From contig NMRA01000205.1 of NCBI GenBank assembly GCA_002633005.1, positions 357,273 to 421,272 of the forward strand: DNA of 64,000 nucleotides, in the 5' to 3' direction. Shown in pieces: positions 1-12,005 of the stretch (the first letter of the stretch is position 1; each line of letters begins with the position of its first letter). Under the pieces are notes generated by a model. That model was given only the letters and a program-made list of their open reading frames with translations, made no database searches and was not told the origin of the DNA. The DNA comes from Phoronis australis (taxonomy: Eukaryota; Phoronida; Phoronidae). The translations under genes and the position numbers were made by a program.

Positions 1-359
1 GATCAGATGTCCTATCAGCCCTCGGAATGCAATAAAAGGATTGCGTGAACCAAACATCAAAGGGACATCTTCCAAAATATAAGTTTCAACTTTGTCAGTG
101 TTTTTGCATTCTTAACCTTTATTGATTTCTTTCAGCAAGGAGATTTTGAATTGCGAAAAGTACTTGAGAAGATTATGTACTGTAGTAGTAGGTACAGACA
201 GGGTTCAGGTGGGAATGACTCATCATGAAGTCATGCCATAACACCACTGCAAACTTCAGGTAGTAAGGATTCTTCGAAATAACAACTGCTATGAACATGT
301 CAAATTTTCAGAATTTTCCTCAAGCACCACAAATCCAGTTTGAAGAACTGCAATCTTAA

Positions 360-673
360 CCCGGGCGAGGGTCACTCACATTGACAAGGTGCCTGCAGGC
401 GTGTATCAAAAATTGCTGAGAGACTCCCTATTGCGGGTGCCAGGTCTGCTAATAACCACACTCTTTTGTGATGCCTATTGCGGGTAGGAAGACAGCCAGT
501 GAGCCATTTGAGGGGCTGAGGCTAATGCAGTTGGCCTTTTGCAGGAACGAATTGGAAATTTAGGGGTCTATTGGACCCTCCACGGGTCCTGCAAAAGTTG
601 CTGAAAAACTACTGCCTACCCGCAATTTTTGGTGCACGCCTGCGGACACTTGCCAATATGAGTGACCCCCGGG
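360..673. mobile_element. Foldback/MITE-like element with long terminal inverted repeats
   Basis: The left end begins CCCGGGCGAGGGTCACTCAC. The right end read in reverse complement begins CCCGGGGGTCACTCATATTG. The match continues with small gaps through a shared GCAGGCGTG and CAAAAATTG, giving inverted arms of roughly 55 bases around a core of about 200 bases. The core contains two copies of CTATTGCGGGT. There is no coding capacity, so a non-autonomous DNA transposon is the simplest reading. I could not identify a clear target-site duplication. Confidence 0.6.
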
Positions 674-1688
674 AATTTTAGTTACTGGGTGCATTTTTAC
701 TTAAGTCACTGACCTACAGGATTATTGTTGCTACAATCAAGTCCTGTTTATATACCAAATAAATGGACTTCAATTAAATAACTTATGGATATCTTGTTGA
801 CTCACCAGCTTTACTATTTTGTGCCTACACATGCAGTATGAGGGAATCAACACGGACAAATCTCCGGGGGGGGGGTCTTCAGCTATCATACTAGTACTTG
901 TAAAGCAAATATGCAGTAGCACAGAAGGTTAGGTTCTGTCGAATCAAACTTTCTATTAGTGGTTAGAAGTAACTTTTTTGGTACAAATTCTGTTGCTTGT
1001 ATTTTTCTATGGTTTCAGATGCTGATTTTTTAGTTAATACTAGTATGTGTACTTCAGAATAACTTTACAATAAATAACTTTACTAGGACCAAAGTTAATA
1101 AATGGACAACTTTTGTTGAAAAGTCATAAAAAAGATTCTGTTTAAAGAAATGCCAACTTTCTAAAAGGATTCAGCCTTCACAGACTACCAAACAACGAAG
1201 GAATGAGCACCCTTCCTTCCCCTCCCCCCCATATACTACACTGCCACGGCAAACACAGGGTCAACATTGCACCTAAAAATGTGTCAGCCCTGTAAATGGG
1301 TGCTTATCATAGTTAGCACTGACTTTGAGGTAATCATCGGTTGAATGCAAAATGGCTGGTCTGACATTAAGTCGATGAAATTAGTGACCTTGGGAGTCGA
1401 TCCTATTCAACAAGGCTCAGTGATGATAAAGGGTAGATTTAGGGGTTGGGTAAACTAGTTCATTTACCATCACCACCACTTCGAGTTCCAAAAAAATTCT
1501 AGTTAGCTAAATCAGATGAACATTATTTACCAACAACAAGTCGATTGGAATGAGAAATCTACTACTTTTTACTACACTCGAATACTCGATCACTCAACTA
1601 CTAGACTTGAGCAGGGCGACCCACGCTAATCATTGAAATCGGTTAAATTACATGAAATGTCGCCTTCAAATGCTTTAATCCAACATAC
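674..1688. other. Non-coding stretch beyond the SLC12A9-like first exon
   Basis: On the minus strand this is the start of the intron after the exon at 1689-2004. I looked for the next SLC12 exon, which should complete the first membrane helix and carry the second, and saw none. The stretch is AT-rich with a short poly-G run near 865. Confidence 0.5.
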
Positions 1689-2004
1689 CTAATCGAAGAA
1701 ATAAGATTGTGCTAAACATTGACAATGCCACGGGAACGAAGACACCTGCGAACGTTCCGATCGTTCGCTCGCGACGAGGACTTGTTACAATGGCTTCCGT
1801 CCAGTTCAGTGAGAATTGACGTGAAAAATGTCGAACTAGTGGCGCATCTTCTGCCGTGGTTTCATCTCTCAGGTCTTCTCTGTGAAGAACGTGACTGAGC
1901 TCGTTAGTTCGCCGCAATCTGGCGGAATTTTGGCTGGACGAAACATCTGAAGACGGCATCGTGCTCGCCATTTTGACACAATCACCTGCGCTGTTTTCCT
2001 TCAC
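1689..2004 (-). CDS. SLC12A9: SLC12A9-like transporter, N-terminal exon A (proximal)
   Basis: This is the first coding exon of a solute carrier 12 family member, closest by motif to SLC12A9 (cation-chloride cotransporter-interacting protein 1). An acidic and serine-rich cytoplasmic N-terminus of about 80 residues leads into the first membrane helix, GTFAGVFVPVALSMFSTILF followed by LRLG. The family signature here is GVxVPxxLSMFSxxxFLRxG. The exon ends after a TTA codon plus one base, at a good AG/GTATGT donor, so the split Gly codon gives phase 1. The first ATG is at 2004; the second, at 1971, has a better context (AAAATGG) and may be the true start. The rest of the protein, eleven more helices, must lie left of the window. 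SLC12A8 was considered and fits less well. Confidence 0.72.
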
Positions 2005-2376
2005 GAGAAGGTTTATCAGTCAAGTTTATCATGTGACTTGCGGATCACGTGACCAGTGTTCTGCTTACGATCGGAAGGTTTCTCGCAGCTGTGGTCGCAG
2101 GCTGTCACGCGCATGTCATTGTTTTTACATCTACATGATAACGATCCTACTAAGTTTTTTGTATACTGATTTGGAAAGAGGAAAGCTAATAATCAAAATA
2201 TCCAGCGTCGGTTTTTGTTTACAGTTAACTCTGCGAGTTTGCCGTGATAACCGAAATTGATTTTCCTTTGCGCCGTATGTTTACGTGTTTCGTCCAAGCA
2301 GCGAACTCTCAAGAGCCTACACACGACTTCATAGCAATAAAATTGGTCTTGACTGGTTCTTTACTCAGATGAGAAC

Positions 2377-2446
2377 ATGGGCGGCGCACTACAGGGCCGG
2401 GGTGAGGGCTATAGTCCCCCACCTTTTTCAATGCTGCACCGCCCAT
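2377..2446 (+). mobile_element. 70-bp mini-foldback, family ATGGGCGGCG
   Basis: The element starts ATGGGCGGCGCACTACAGGG and ends CTGCACCGCCCAT, so its ends are inverted repeats. The middle reads GGCTATAGTCCCCCACC followed by TTTTTCAATGCTG. Two more copies stand side by side at 14516-14663. Its small size and symmetric ends suggest a MITE or a mobile foldback. Confidence 0.55.
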
Positions 2447-3429
2447 AGAGAATGGTTTCCCAACTTGCAAAAAAAAAACAGTCAGGTCCCTTGTTACTAC
2501 TGTGAAACACTGATGCGCGACGCACTATATATAGTGACACAGCATGATGACTCAAGCCATTTAACAAGACTCTGGAGAAGCAATTGCAAAACTCAGCCTC
2601 AGTGTTCTAAAGCCATGAAACCATCACCTTTGGCCAGAACGGCTTGAGACCAATTTCAAAACAGACATGAACTCAATCAGTAGATGTTCTTGGAATGGAC
2701 TTAATTAAGGAAGATTTACAACCGCTGTAATTGTGCTGACAGTTTCAGTAACCTTAGTAGTAATGGACAAACATCAGTTATGCTCTTTCATGCCACTAAA
2801 AATCATTCAATTTGAACTGCTACATAGAATTTTGACAACAAATACTTTTCTAAAAACTATAAATTTACGAGAGGACGATTTATGCTCTTTTTGAAAAAAA
2901 TGTACTGGAGTTTTTATAACACCTTTTTGGGAATGTCCCGGTCATTGTAAAACATTTTGGAACACACCTTTCTTATTATTTGATGAATTGCAGCTGTCAT
3001 ATGAGGGGGTTTTACTTAAAGTAATAGTTTTTGGCTTTCTCAAGTCTGGAAAAGATTATTTGTTGAATTGTTGGTACTCTTAGCTAAACAAAATATTTAT
3101 AGGACTAATTTTTTACAAAGTTTTCTATGTGTGAAGAAATTCTTATTTAATGTTAAGAACAGCTATCTTTTTGAGAGAGATATCGCTTTCAAAAATCAAA
3201 AATAAATTCCTTTGCAAAATGGAACCCAATCGTTGAGTTTCTTCACCCATAGTGTATTCAAGGTGAGCTTTTTAGTCCTATTTACTTTACATTTGGTGCG
3301 CCTGGAGAGTGAATGACAATATGAATGTTGTGTATTTCTATGATCATTTCTCAATAAAGGTGATAAGAAATCATTCAGATCGTAGCTGCATTTCACCATG
3401 TTTACTACCTAAAATGATAATCGAATTGC

Positions 3430-3660
3430 ATGCGTACACCAGGGGGGGCGAAGTGAGCAAAAAGGTCTGCCTCAGAGAACCAAAAATTCCGAAAAAAGAG
3501 ACAAAAGTCAATTGAAAAGACAGGAACTATTAAAATTCGGCGAATGCCCAATTCATAGCTCTGAGAGCACCTTGTGAATCGTACTGTAAAAGGTCCACAT
3601 TCTCAAAAATTCGAGCCCCCATTTCTTAGGCTTAGTGCGCGCATGAATTGGGTCTTTTAC
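3430..3660 (+). repeat. Dispersed repeat, copy 1 (partner near 30270-30620)
   Basis: Both copies carry a poly-G run, then GGCGAAGTGRGCAAAAA, a stretch resembling AAAAAGTCCGAGAAAAATGA, AAAGGTCCACA, and AATTCGAGCCCCC. The two copies are in the same orientation. Spacing between shared blocks is similar, but the copies are clearly diverged. Confidence 0.5.
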
Positions 3661-4344
3661 TCTCTGAAAATCGATCTTTTATTAATATTCTGCCTTACTA
3701 CAGAACAGGGATTCTACGATTACCAGCAACAGTTGGCACAGAAACCAGGCGACTCAATAACTCAATGCCTATCAAATAGAGCTAGTGTTTGATCAACTGT
3801 AATGTTACGAATCAGTCGAAAATGGGCTCATATAGGCATTGATTGCCAGTTGCCGGCTCACACCACTACGGTAAAATGCAGTTTCAACTAAAGTCATGGT
3901 TATAGACTGTCATAATGGCTTATAATGGAATATAATTGGAAATTAAATACCATACGCAGGGTGCATCACTTGTAACTGTCAGTGTGAATTTATTATCTTT
4001 AGTCACTGAACTAGAACAAATTTGTCAATAAGATGGACAGACTTATAAAAATTATTTTAGTCTTTCCTGTCAAAATGATCATCCAGTCACTGACCTGCTA
4101 TAGTTTATCTTCTCTAATGAGAGTTAATTTTAAATTTGCAGTGATAGAGAAAGCATCATTCAAGTAGACGGAGTGACGTGAACTATTAAAGCCATTCACT
4201 GTTCGACCGTTGAAGCTCGTTTATCAAATTGTGGATGAGAATTTAATTCAAATTGTGTTGTACCCAGAGATATCATTCGAGTTGCTGCCATATAGTTGTT
4301 GGGCTTTAGTTCTCATAGAGACAGGGTAGATTTCAGTGACACTA

Positions 4345-4436
4345 TAGGACCTCGCTAAAAAGCAATACTTCGTGAGATTACCTGCGATATTGCCGTGTAT
4401 TTTAAATGAGATCATTTGGTCTTTAGCGAGGTCCTA
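4345..4436. repeat. Short inverted repeat with 15-bp arms
   Basis: TAGGACCTCGCTAAA at 4345-4359 is the exact reverse complement of TTTAGCGAGGTCCTA at 4422-4436. The right arm runs into several TAGGTCCTAG copies ending near 4472. It looks like a small palindromic insertion with no visible coding role. Confidence 0.55.
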
Positions 4437-4911
4437 GGCCTCCTAGCGTAGGTCCTAGAGTAGGTCCTAGGTTACTGAACTCCCAGTGTGTCGAACAAGA
4501 CAAATTATTTTGCCATGAAGAACTTCCCATGTTTAATTGTATAATATTTACATCAGCATCTGACAGCAACACAGGTCCGTGGAAAGGTAAGAAATTATTT
4601 GGGGCACAAACGTCATACTCAACGTCGTCCGCCGTAACTCTTCCCGCGGTTGCCACGGCAACCTCCTTCAATCGTCACAAACACTCCAAGTCGCATCTTA
4701 AGATTCCCCTGTCGCTACAATTAATTATTTTGCGCCATACCCGAGTCTGATCCCGCTTTTAGTATGACTCGTGGAAACAAATAAAATTCAACAAGGACTG
4801 CTGAACTGAAAGCAGAACCCCCTCCCCCCCGCCCGCGGCGGCGGCGTATAGTCATGCTTTCATACATCAACAAGGACTGAATTTTCAATAGTGTTGAGTT
4901 TTCAAAGGAAA

Positions 4912-5118
4912 ATATGGTGAGCTACATGGTAAATGTAGGCCTGAATCCATGGTGTGACCCGCGTGGTAATTGTAAAACAATATGGCATGAGCCATATGTG
5001 GTAAATGTGAAGCAACATGACGTGAGTCATGTGGTAAAACTTGAAGCAATATGGTGTGAGCCATGAGGTAAAAGTAAAACTGTTAAAACTTTGTGTGAGC
5101 CACATACCTGGTTAATGT
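4912..5118 (+). repeat. Minisatellite, about six diverged copies of a ~34-bp unit
   Basis: The unit resembles ATGGTGTGAGCCATGTGGTA followed by AATGTAAAGCAAT. It recurs with substitutions and small indels about six times. Open frames across it are a by-product of the repeat. Confidence 0.6.
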
Positions 5119-5512
5119 ACTAGCCAATATTCACAAAGTGCACAGGTCATTTTTACTTTACCTTAAGGAACAAACACTGGCGTAGCCACGGGGGGGGGTG
5201 CTAAATCCTCTCCCCTGTTCATTTCTAGGCAAACAAAATAGTGAATGTATAGCTTCCTACTTTTTCTAATCTTGACAATTTCTTAATGTGACAAACATGT
5301 GAATTCTCCTACGGAAGCCTGCTTCCTATGGTCGATGGTCAAGACGAAGACTATAAACAATTTGAATTAGTTTTGGCGGCTGGATAATTTTGGACGTTGT
5401 TAAAGGACGGATTCAACTGTTTCACTCTACATCGAAGCTTCAGAAATTAGACGAGAAGAGAGTGGAGTTTACGAACGCAGGCGATGATGACGAATGTTGA
5501 GTAACAACTTAC

Positions 5513-5777
5513 CAACTCGAAGAAATAGATTTGTACTGAACTGCGCCAACGCCACCGGACCAAACACTCCTCCTAGGGTCCCTAACAATCGTCTGGGGTC
5601 GTAGTTCTCGTCAATGTTTGTGAGGGAATGCTTGCCGTTTCGGCTTGTATCGTTGAAATTGATAGAGGTGGAGTTTTTAAGGTGATCTTCGTTTAGAATG
5701 GGAGTTCGTTCCCCATCAGACAAATCGCCGGGAATGTTCAGACACACTGCACCCTTCTGGTTCAGGGTCGCCGACAT
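5513..5777 (-). CDS. SLC12A9: SLC12A9-like transporter, N-terminal exon B (distal)
   Basis: This is a second first-exon of the same family. The ATG is at 5777. About 70 polar residues precede the helix TLGGVFGPVALAQFSTNLFL followed by RVG. The exon ends after GTT plus one base, before GTAAGTTG. That is phase 1 at exactly the position used by exon A at 1689-2004. The cytoplasmic stretches of A and B are unrelated, while the helix halves align closely. No further SLC12 exon lies between the two, so B is best explained as an alternative first exon with its own promoter. A decayed tandem paralogue is the alternative. B has AQFSTN where A has SMFSTI, less typical for the family. Confidence 0.66.
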
Positions 5778-8700
5778 TGGTAAGACTTCCGAGGCAGGCG
5801 AATTGAGCTAGAAAAGATTAAACATAACCTTCAAAAATGACTTGTACTACTACTGTTTTATATTTTACGTTGTGTACATGGTGTTTTTAGTAAACAGTAA
5901 ATGTGCAATGTTTATGTTTCATCTGTATGACGTATCAAGAGAAAGCTCTTAGCTGTGGAGGTCAAAGTGTAGGACAACAGCTGAACCCATTTTGTATTGC
6001 GTAACTTCTCGTTATAACCGGACTTGCAGTTTTCGCTTTTGCGATTATTTATCTTTCGAGGTTCATTTTTGTTTTGCGTTTTTGGATACAAATGGCAACG
6101 TTTTTACAGAACAATGGTTCTTAAAATTAAAAATTTAAAGTATGAAATTTCCCCGTTAATTGGTCGTGCATAGTTTAATCGCGTGAAAGAAAATATTTCA
6201 ACGTTGTATATTGCTGAAAAGGGATCAACGTTTGATGTGCTTTCAATAACTTCGAACATTTAAGCTTGCTGGCAACTATATGAAAAGCAATTTAAAGATT
6301 GAATTTTGAGTCATCTTCAACCCGCATACCGACATTCAATATTTCAGTCTTCACAAAAACATTTATCTTAATCTTCTGTAATATTTGTGATCAGGTGCAA
6401 TGAATAATTATGAACTATCTATTAAAGGATTTCCGACTGATAGACAAGTGAAGTTACTTTCGTTTTCGTTTTCACACATGCGCGTATGACACGATTAAAC
6501 AACGTTAATATCAATTTATCGGGGGGAGTAGTTTGCAATCTAATTATGTCCACAAGTAGACTTTGGGTTTTACGTCTCATTGAAGGAGATTTTCCAAGGC
6601 CAGTTGTGTGATGAAGTAGGGCGCGGATAATGCGTAGCCCTGTATAGTGCAGTACAATAGGCGGGTTCACTCGGGCGGGGGCCCGTCCCTCGCCCGTTAT
6701 CTGTAAAACGGTGGCGAACTCTCTGTTTTAAGGCCATAATGAATCCCTGCTCTTGAAAAACTGAAATATTCTCGCGATATCCTGGATCCGCCATTTATGA
6801 TACGCATCACTTTTACACCCGTTCGTAAATTTGCACTATACGTCAGTATCCACCTATTAGACTTGCCGAGCGTTCGTACGACGATAACAAAAACAATATT
6901 AACGCTCAGTACTCCATACACTGGTATGATTGTCTTAAAACTGGATTACTCCCCGGGGGAACTCCCCTGCGGTATTGCTCCTAGGACTACATTGCAAACA
7001 TTGTACGGATTATTATAAGAAAGGTCGACGGGCTGGTCAGGCGGCAGAACAAAGTTAATAAGAAATTCGAGGAAGAACGATTGATTGAAAATTGTCAAAT
7101 GACATACCCTCTACTGTATTGCCAAGAATATTGTTCGATCATGTTCCAAACGAATGTGACAATCCTGCCATTACCCAGTATTGTATCTTACAGTTCATGC
7201 GATGCCCTGCCATTGTATTCAAAGAAATAAAAACTGCTTTTCGTCCTGCTCAGCTTGCTAAAAACAAAAAACGAAAACGAAAGTCGAATTAGGCCTTTAA
7301 CTCTTATCAAATCGGTCTCATACTATTCATCACTGTCAGTGACAGAATTTTGTTTCCCGGTTACCAGCAACAACATCGACTCAGAGTTTATAAGCGTGGC
7401 TGGCCAATGATTGCGGGTTCACCGAAAATGGTCCGCATCAGTGTACGAATTGTACACGACTTGAGTTGTCTGCTCATTCAGCAACAATTCAAGATTTGAT
7501 GACCGCTGTAAGGCTAATGCTTTTAAACTGCAAAACGCTTCGGTTAAGAATTCAACGTTGACAACTACATAGAGACAAAGTGCAGCTTTAGGTTTGTTTC
7601 TTCACCTCAACTTTGTACATTGTCAGTATGAATCATGAATGTATGAATTGCTTCAATGTTTGTTGATTGGAATACGTTTCAATGGTGAACAATGCGTCCT
7701 TGATGCAGGTAACAGCTGTTCACCAATCTTAACTGTTTTAATTTCAAAATGCTGTAATGCTAGGGGAGTGACTACGTCTCTGTGAACATTCCTTAAGGTT
7801 ATGTGTAATTCTGTTTCACAAAAATGCTATTTTTAAAAATACGGCCTGTGCATTCAGCAAAATGTGTGAGGGATTCAAATAAATTCAATTTCTTGCAAAT
7901 AGCTGTCGTATTCTAGCGAAAAACGCCGCTTTTGTAAAGGCTGTCCCAAACACGGTTTGTTTGCGCACAACATGTCAATCAAATAAATCTCCAGCCACAG
8001 ATTTCCCCAACCCACAGACTCTACTAAGTAAATCACCTGCCTATAGTAGCGTTTCAAACCTCTCAAATTTTTGTTCATTGTTATGCAACGTGAAAATCAG
8101 ACTGTGAAGGAAAATTACCAAAATATGCAAGGTGTAGCTCACGCGGTAAGCCGCCATCAAGGAATTTGGTTGCAGTGAAACAGAGCACCAAAAATAGATT
8201 GACACTAAAGGGCGCCACGGCAGCCAGACCTGCCCTAAAATCATCGTAAGCCAGTCACTTACCACAAAAAAACACATATGCCATTTCTATAATGATCCTT
8301 AGGGTAGTTGGGCTGACGGAGAGGTTGACGCCAAAAACCAGAATGGAAAAATAATTAAAAGGGCCACCAGGTGGCGCACAAAAGGTCAACTCCACCCAAA
8401 AATTACAACCTTTTGACCTTTCTTTAATAGAAAAGTATTAGAAAATTTTCATCCACAAAGAAACTTTGAAGTTACAAAGGAGAACTTAAAAGCTAAAATC
8501 TTCTGCAAAGAACTCAACGTTTGCCGGATTTATGTACTTCCGAAAATTTCCTCATGTATTATGTACAACGTACTTCAGTTTCAGCGAGCGTTAAAATATG
8601 CTAATTACTTCTGTTCACTTTGATAAATTTAGTGATATTTTGAAAAATTAATTTAAGAAGGGAAACTTGAAAACATTTCAATGACTGCCACGACTATAAA

Positions 8701-9057
8701 TCGTAGTTTGGAGCATAAATCGGGAACAAAACGTGCTATTCAAACAACATTGTGTTTTTCAGCGACAGCTGTTAGAGTACGACAGCCAACTTCGGAAAAC
8801 GATATCTCTAGCCCACGATTAATTTTCTGACAGAACAACGTCTTTAGAGACATTAAACTGCGAAAACCATGTCATTAAAGCTTTGGTTATTTTTTATGTT
8901 TAATTTAAAATCAAGAGTTGTAATATTCTTAGAAACCTGATAAGCACTGTTCGTATTTTACAATTACAAACATTGGCACAAGTTATGGGAAATCCTAGGA
9001 AAGGTTTTTGAGCATTTTCATCAACATCGTAATAGACCAAGTTTGCTGGGGCTTGAC

Positions 9058-9250
9058 TGACACCAGTAACCCGTGTTGTGAACTGCTGAACAGACTGCGT
9101 GTGAAACCGATGACGTCACTGGATAATTTCAACACCTCCATCTGCCGGCAGGTGTCAGGTAACGCAACCATACGTGTCGTCATGGAGTAGAACTACTCGA
9201 TCTAAATCGATACAAATTAGGTTGTTTTTTGGGTGGCATGCTCCTTTAAG
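9058..9250 (+). repeat. ~190-bp dispersed repeat, copy 1
   Basis: This stretch aligns over its full length with 34140-34329. It starts TGACACCAGTAA, passes through GTTGTGAACTGCTGAACAGA and TTTCAACACCTCC, and ends at GGTGGCATGCTCCTTTAAG. Flanks on both sides differ between copies, so the ends are sharp. There is no obvious terminal inverted repeat and no coding capacity. Confidence 0.75.
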
Positions 9251-10939
9251 GATCTTGTTCCTATCAATGTACATTTGGTCAGAAACGCGTGGTCAAGTGT
9301 CCATGAGAATGAGACAGTGGTCTGAAAATGTTGTTACTCAGATATTTCAACAAGTCAACATATTAATTAGGGGTGCACGTAACCTTAATTTTGATACAAA
9401 AGCGAAATCTTCGTATGAAAATGATGACTGTTGATTTTAAACTTGCAAGACAGTCATTTTTAAAAATGATATCACGTGGGTCTAATCGTCTTCCTCGAGA
9501 CTAATTTGGGCATTTTCTACTTTTTGTTCGACCTCAAGATAAGTGTCTATTATTGTATGCTTGATATGCTCGAGTTGATGATGGCTGAAGTGGATAAATG
9601 TCAAGCCTTATCATAGTTTGCACTCGATGTCTCTATCATTAAGAATAAAAACTTGAGTTTTCACTCGAGATCCTACCTCGATTATACTGAGAGGTGATCA
9701 AACGCGAATTTGGCCGACTGGAAACTGGTCCTTAAAACATAGACTAACAGGCAACTTATCTTGAGTTTGCACAAAGGTAGATAATGTCAAATAATAATTT
9801 CGAGTTCCATCTCGAGTACCGTAAAGATTAGACCGCGGTTCTAATCTGATATCAATGTCGCTTTTGGCCAAGTAGTAGCGAAACGTTGGATTTGGATATG
9901 CCAATCTTCACGTGTGTGCGTGTGATCATGTGTAATGACCAACTAGCAATCGGGATCTGAACACTGGCTGAGGCAGAGGCTATTTCGAATATATGAAGTG
10001 AAAGGGGGGGGCATCATTTGCACGTTTTTTTTTTGTAATTATTTTTTGTTGTTCAAAGCAATGAATCCGGTGTAGAAACAGACTGAAAAATTGCAGGAAC
10101 GGCAAAATACGCATAATGATTTGTTCTGCTTTGACGGAAGCCTCGACCGCTAGAATACATGTAGATCTTTGTGACTGGCTGTCTGCGATTGATGTCGTTG
10201 TTATAACTGGAGACAGTAGGTGGAATGCAATCCCACCCGTACACTCGAAAGAGGCTTACACCTCCGTACGCAAATGTACGGTAATTCTCCATTTCTTTCG
10301 CAAAATGCACAGTTGTCAAAATGATCATTTTTACATTTTGCCTTGGCAAATTTTATTTGATGGCACTTACATACTGCAAATTATGCTTGTAATAGGCTAA
10401 AGTATTCTCAATATTTACTTATGTGGAAAAATTTAACAAAAATCAGAATTCCACTTGTCGGCCATATTGAGTACTAAATGAGCAAAGAATCCCCGTATAT
10501 CAACATACCACTGTCAGGCAACAAAACAAGACGATTACTCATGACACACCCGTAAGCAATTTCCATAAGTGTATGCGGGAAAATGGAATATTATACCATA
10601 ATACAGCATTGTAGTCATTTAAAAGTTAGGTTTTAAAGACATCAAACGATTCGTAATCAGAATACATGCTGGGAGATTGAAAATGTTAGGTCAAATGTGC
10701 CTGCATGCGTCTAAGCTCACTTCTCACTGGAGTGCACGACGTGGCACGCGCGGTGATACGATATAATCAAGAATCATTAGTCTTCATATCAACACGCTGA
10801 TTTATATCAGAAAAATTATATACATGTATAATATGCACTCCCAAGTTTGGCAAATATGTCTCCTAATAAGTCTGATTGGATTTCTGACTATTCCGCCGGT
10901 GGTCCGGTTGCTCCGGCCGTCTAGGAAACAGTATGCTAG

Positions 10940-11012
10940 TCCCTAGGTTCAGTGGACTGGAGAGTCGGCACGGTGCGGCAGAAAGTCCTGGGTTCGAGCC
11001 CTCGACGGTACA
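10940..11012 (+). repeat. tRNA-like sequence (possible SINE head)
   Basis: TAGGTTCAGTGGAC resembles a tRNA A box, and GGGTTCGAGCCC, about 45 bases downstream, is a good B box. I could not fold a full cloverleaf with a usable anticodon, and no CCA or terminator cue follows. A tRNA-derived SINE or a tRNA pseudogene is more likely than a working tRNA. Confidence 0.35.
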
Positions 11013-11937
11013 AATGTTTTTAGACTTAACTATTGGTCCCATGATGTCACCCACGCATAGCGTGCAAGAAGACTATTTAATCGAGACATGTGGCTATCTT
11101 TTCAGCATTTTAAATATGTCATGGAAAATATATAACACATACAAGAAGTAATGATTTGTTTTTGGTTCACTTTGGCTATGTCAGTACGTGACTTTTAACA
11201 CACTTTCAAAATTCGACATTTAGAATATTAAAATTGTGGCGTCACTTTCAATTTTTCTCAACCATCCTCGAGTCAAATGATTCTTTTCGCCCAGTAAGTC
11301 TCAACTAAATACGGGAACAAGTTTGTGGCTAAAGCAGCGTTTTGACGCTATTAGCAAGCACAACAGCGTAATAAACAAGACCCCAAGTGCGCCGGGAAGT
11401 TCCTAAAACAGGGGTTCTTACGGAAACAGAGTGGTGAAAGTTTCTCGAAACAGCGCCCTCATCGACGATCACGGACTTGAAATACATGTACCAGCTTGGG
11501 TTGAGCTCCTAATTGGAAGTTCAACCACTAAAAGGGAAGTCCGAGGACGTCTTTATTAATAAATGATGATCTCAAAATACTTCAAATTTCTCAACTCAGT
11601 AATTGTCCATATTGTCCCCACGTATGAGCACCGTTACAGGAATGCACGCAAGTGACGATCCCGAAAGAGATTTCGTGAAGGGCTATTCCGAACCTTATTC
11701 CCGAAAAACCATGAACATATGGGAGCTGTTTGTCGGTGGGGACAACTTCGGAGGTCATCAGTAAGCCTCGTGTTCAAGAGAGGAGTCTTGTGTGGCAACT
11801 TTGCATTCATCTTCGATTTATTGGCTTAGTTTTTGCTCTGAAGTAAGATAAGGCGACTTTGCCATGTCAGCTTGTTTATTGTGGCATACAAACTGACGTT
11901 ATCGCAATCGGCGACCCAAAAATGATAATTTATTCTG

Positions 11938-12005
11938 AGATCAGCCGTGTGCGCGGAATCGAACTCACAACACCCGCAGTGGCAAACCAATGTTTTGCTG
12001 GCGAA
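11938..12005 (-). repeat. SINE-like element, copy on minus strand
   Basis: Read on the minus strand it carries CCAGCAAAACATTGGTTTGC, then CACTGCGGGTGTTGTGAG, and the B-box-like GAGTTCGATTCCG, ending GGCTGATCT. The element at 14401-14480 has the same order: AGCAAAGTTTTGTTGC, GACCGC, GAGTTCGAATCCG and GGCTGATCT. Confidence 0.45.

Larger units (their letters stand above)
2005..5512. other. Interval between the two SLC12A9-like first exons
   Basis: I found no SLC12 exon here on the minus strand. That matters, because a complete second gene starting at 5777 would need its remaining exons in this interval. It holds the foldback at 2377-2446, a dispersed repeat near 3430-3660, a 15-bp inverted repeat at 4345-4436 and a minisatellite at 4912-5118. 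A short inverted TAGGTCCTAG-rich patch lies at 4427-4472. Confidence 0.5.
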
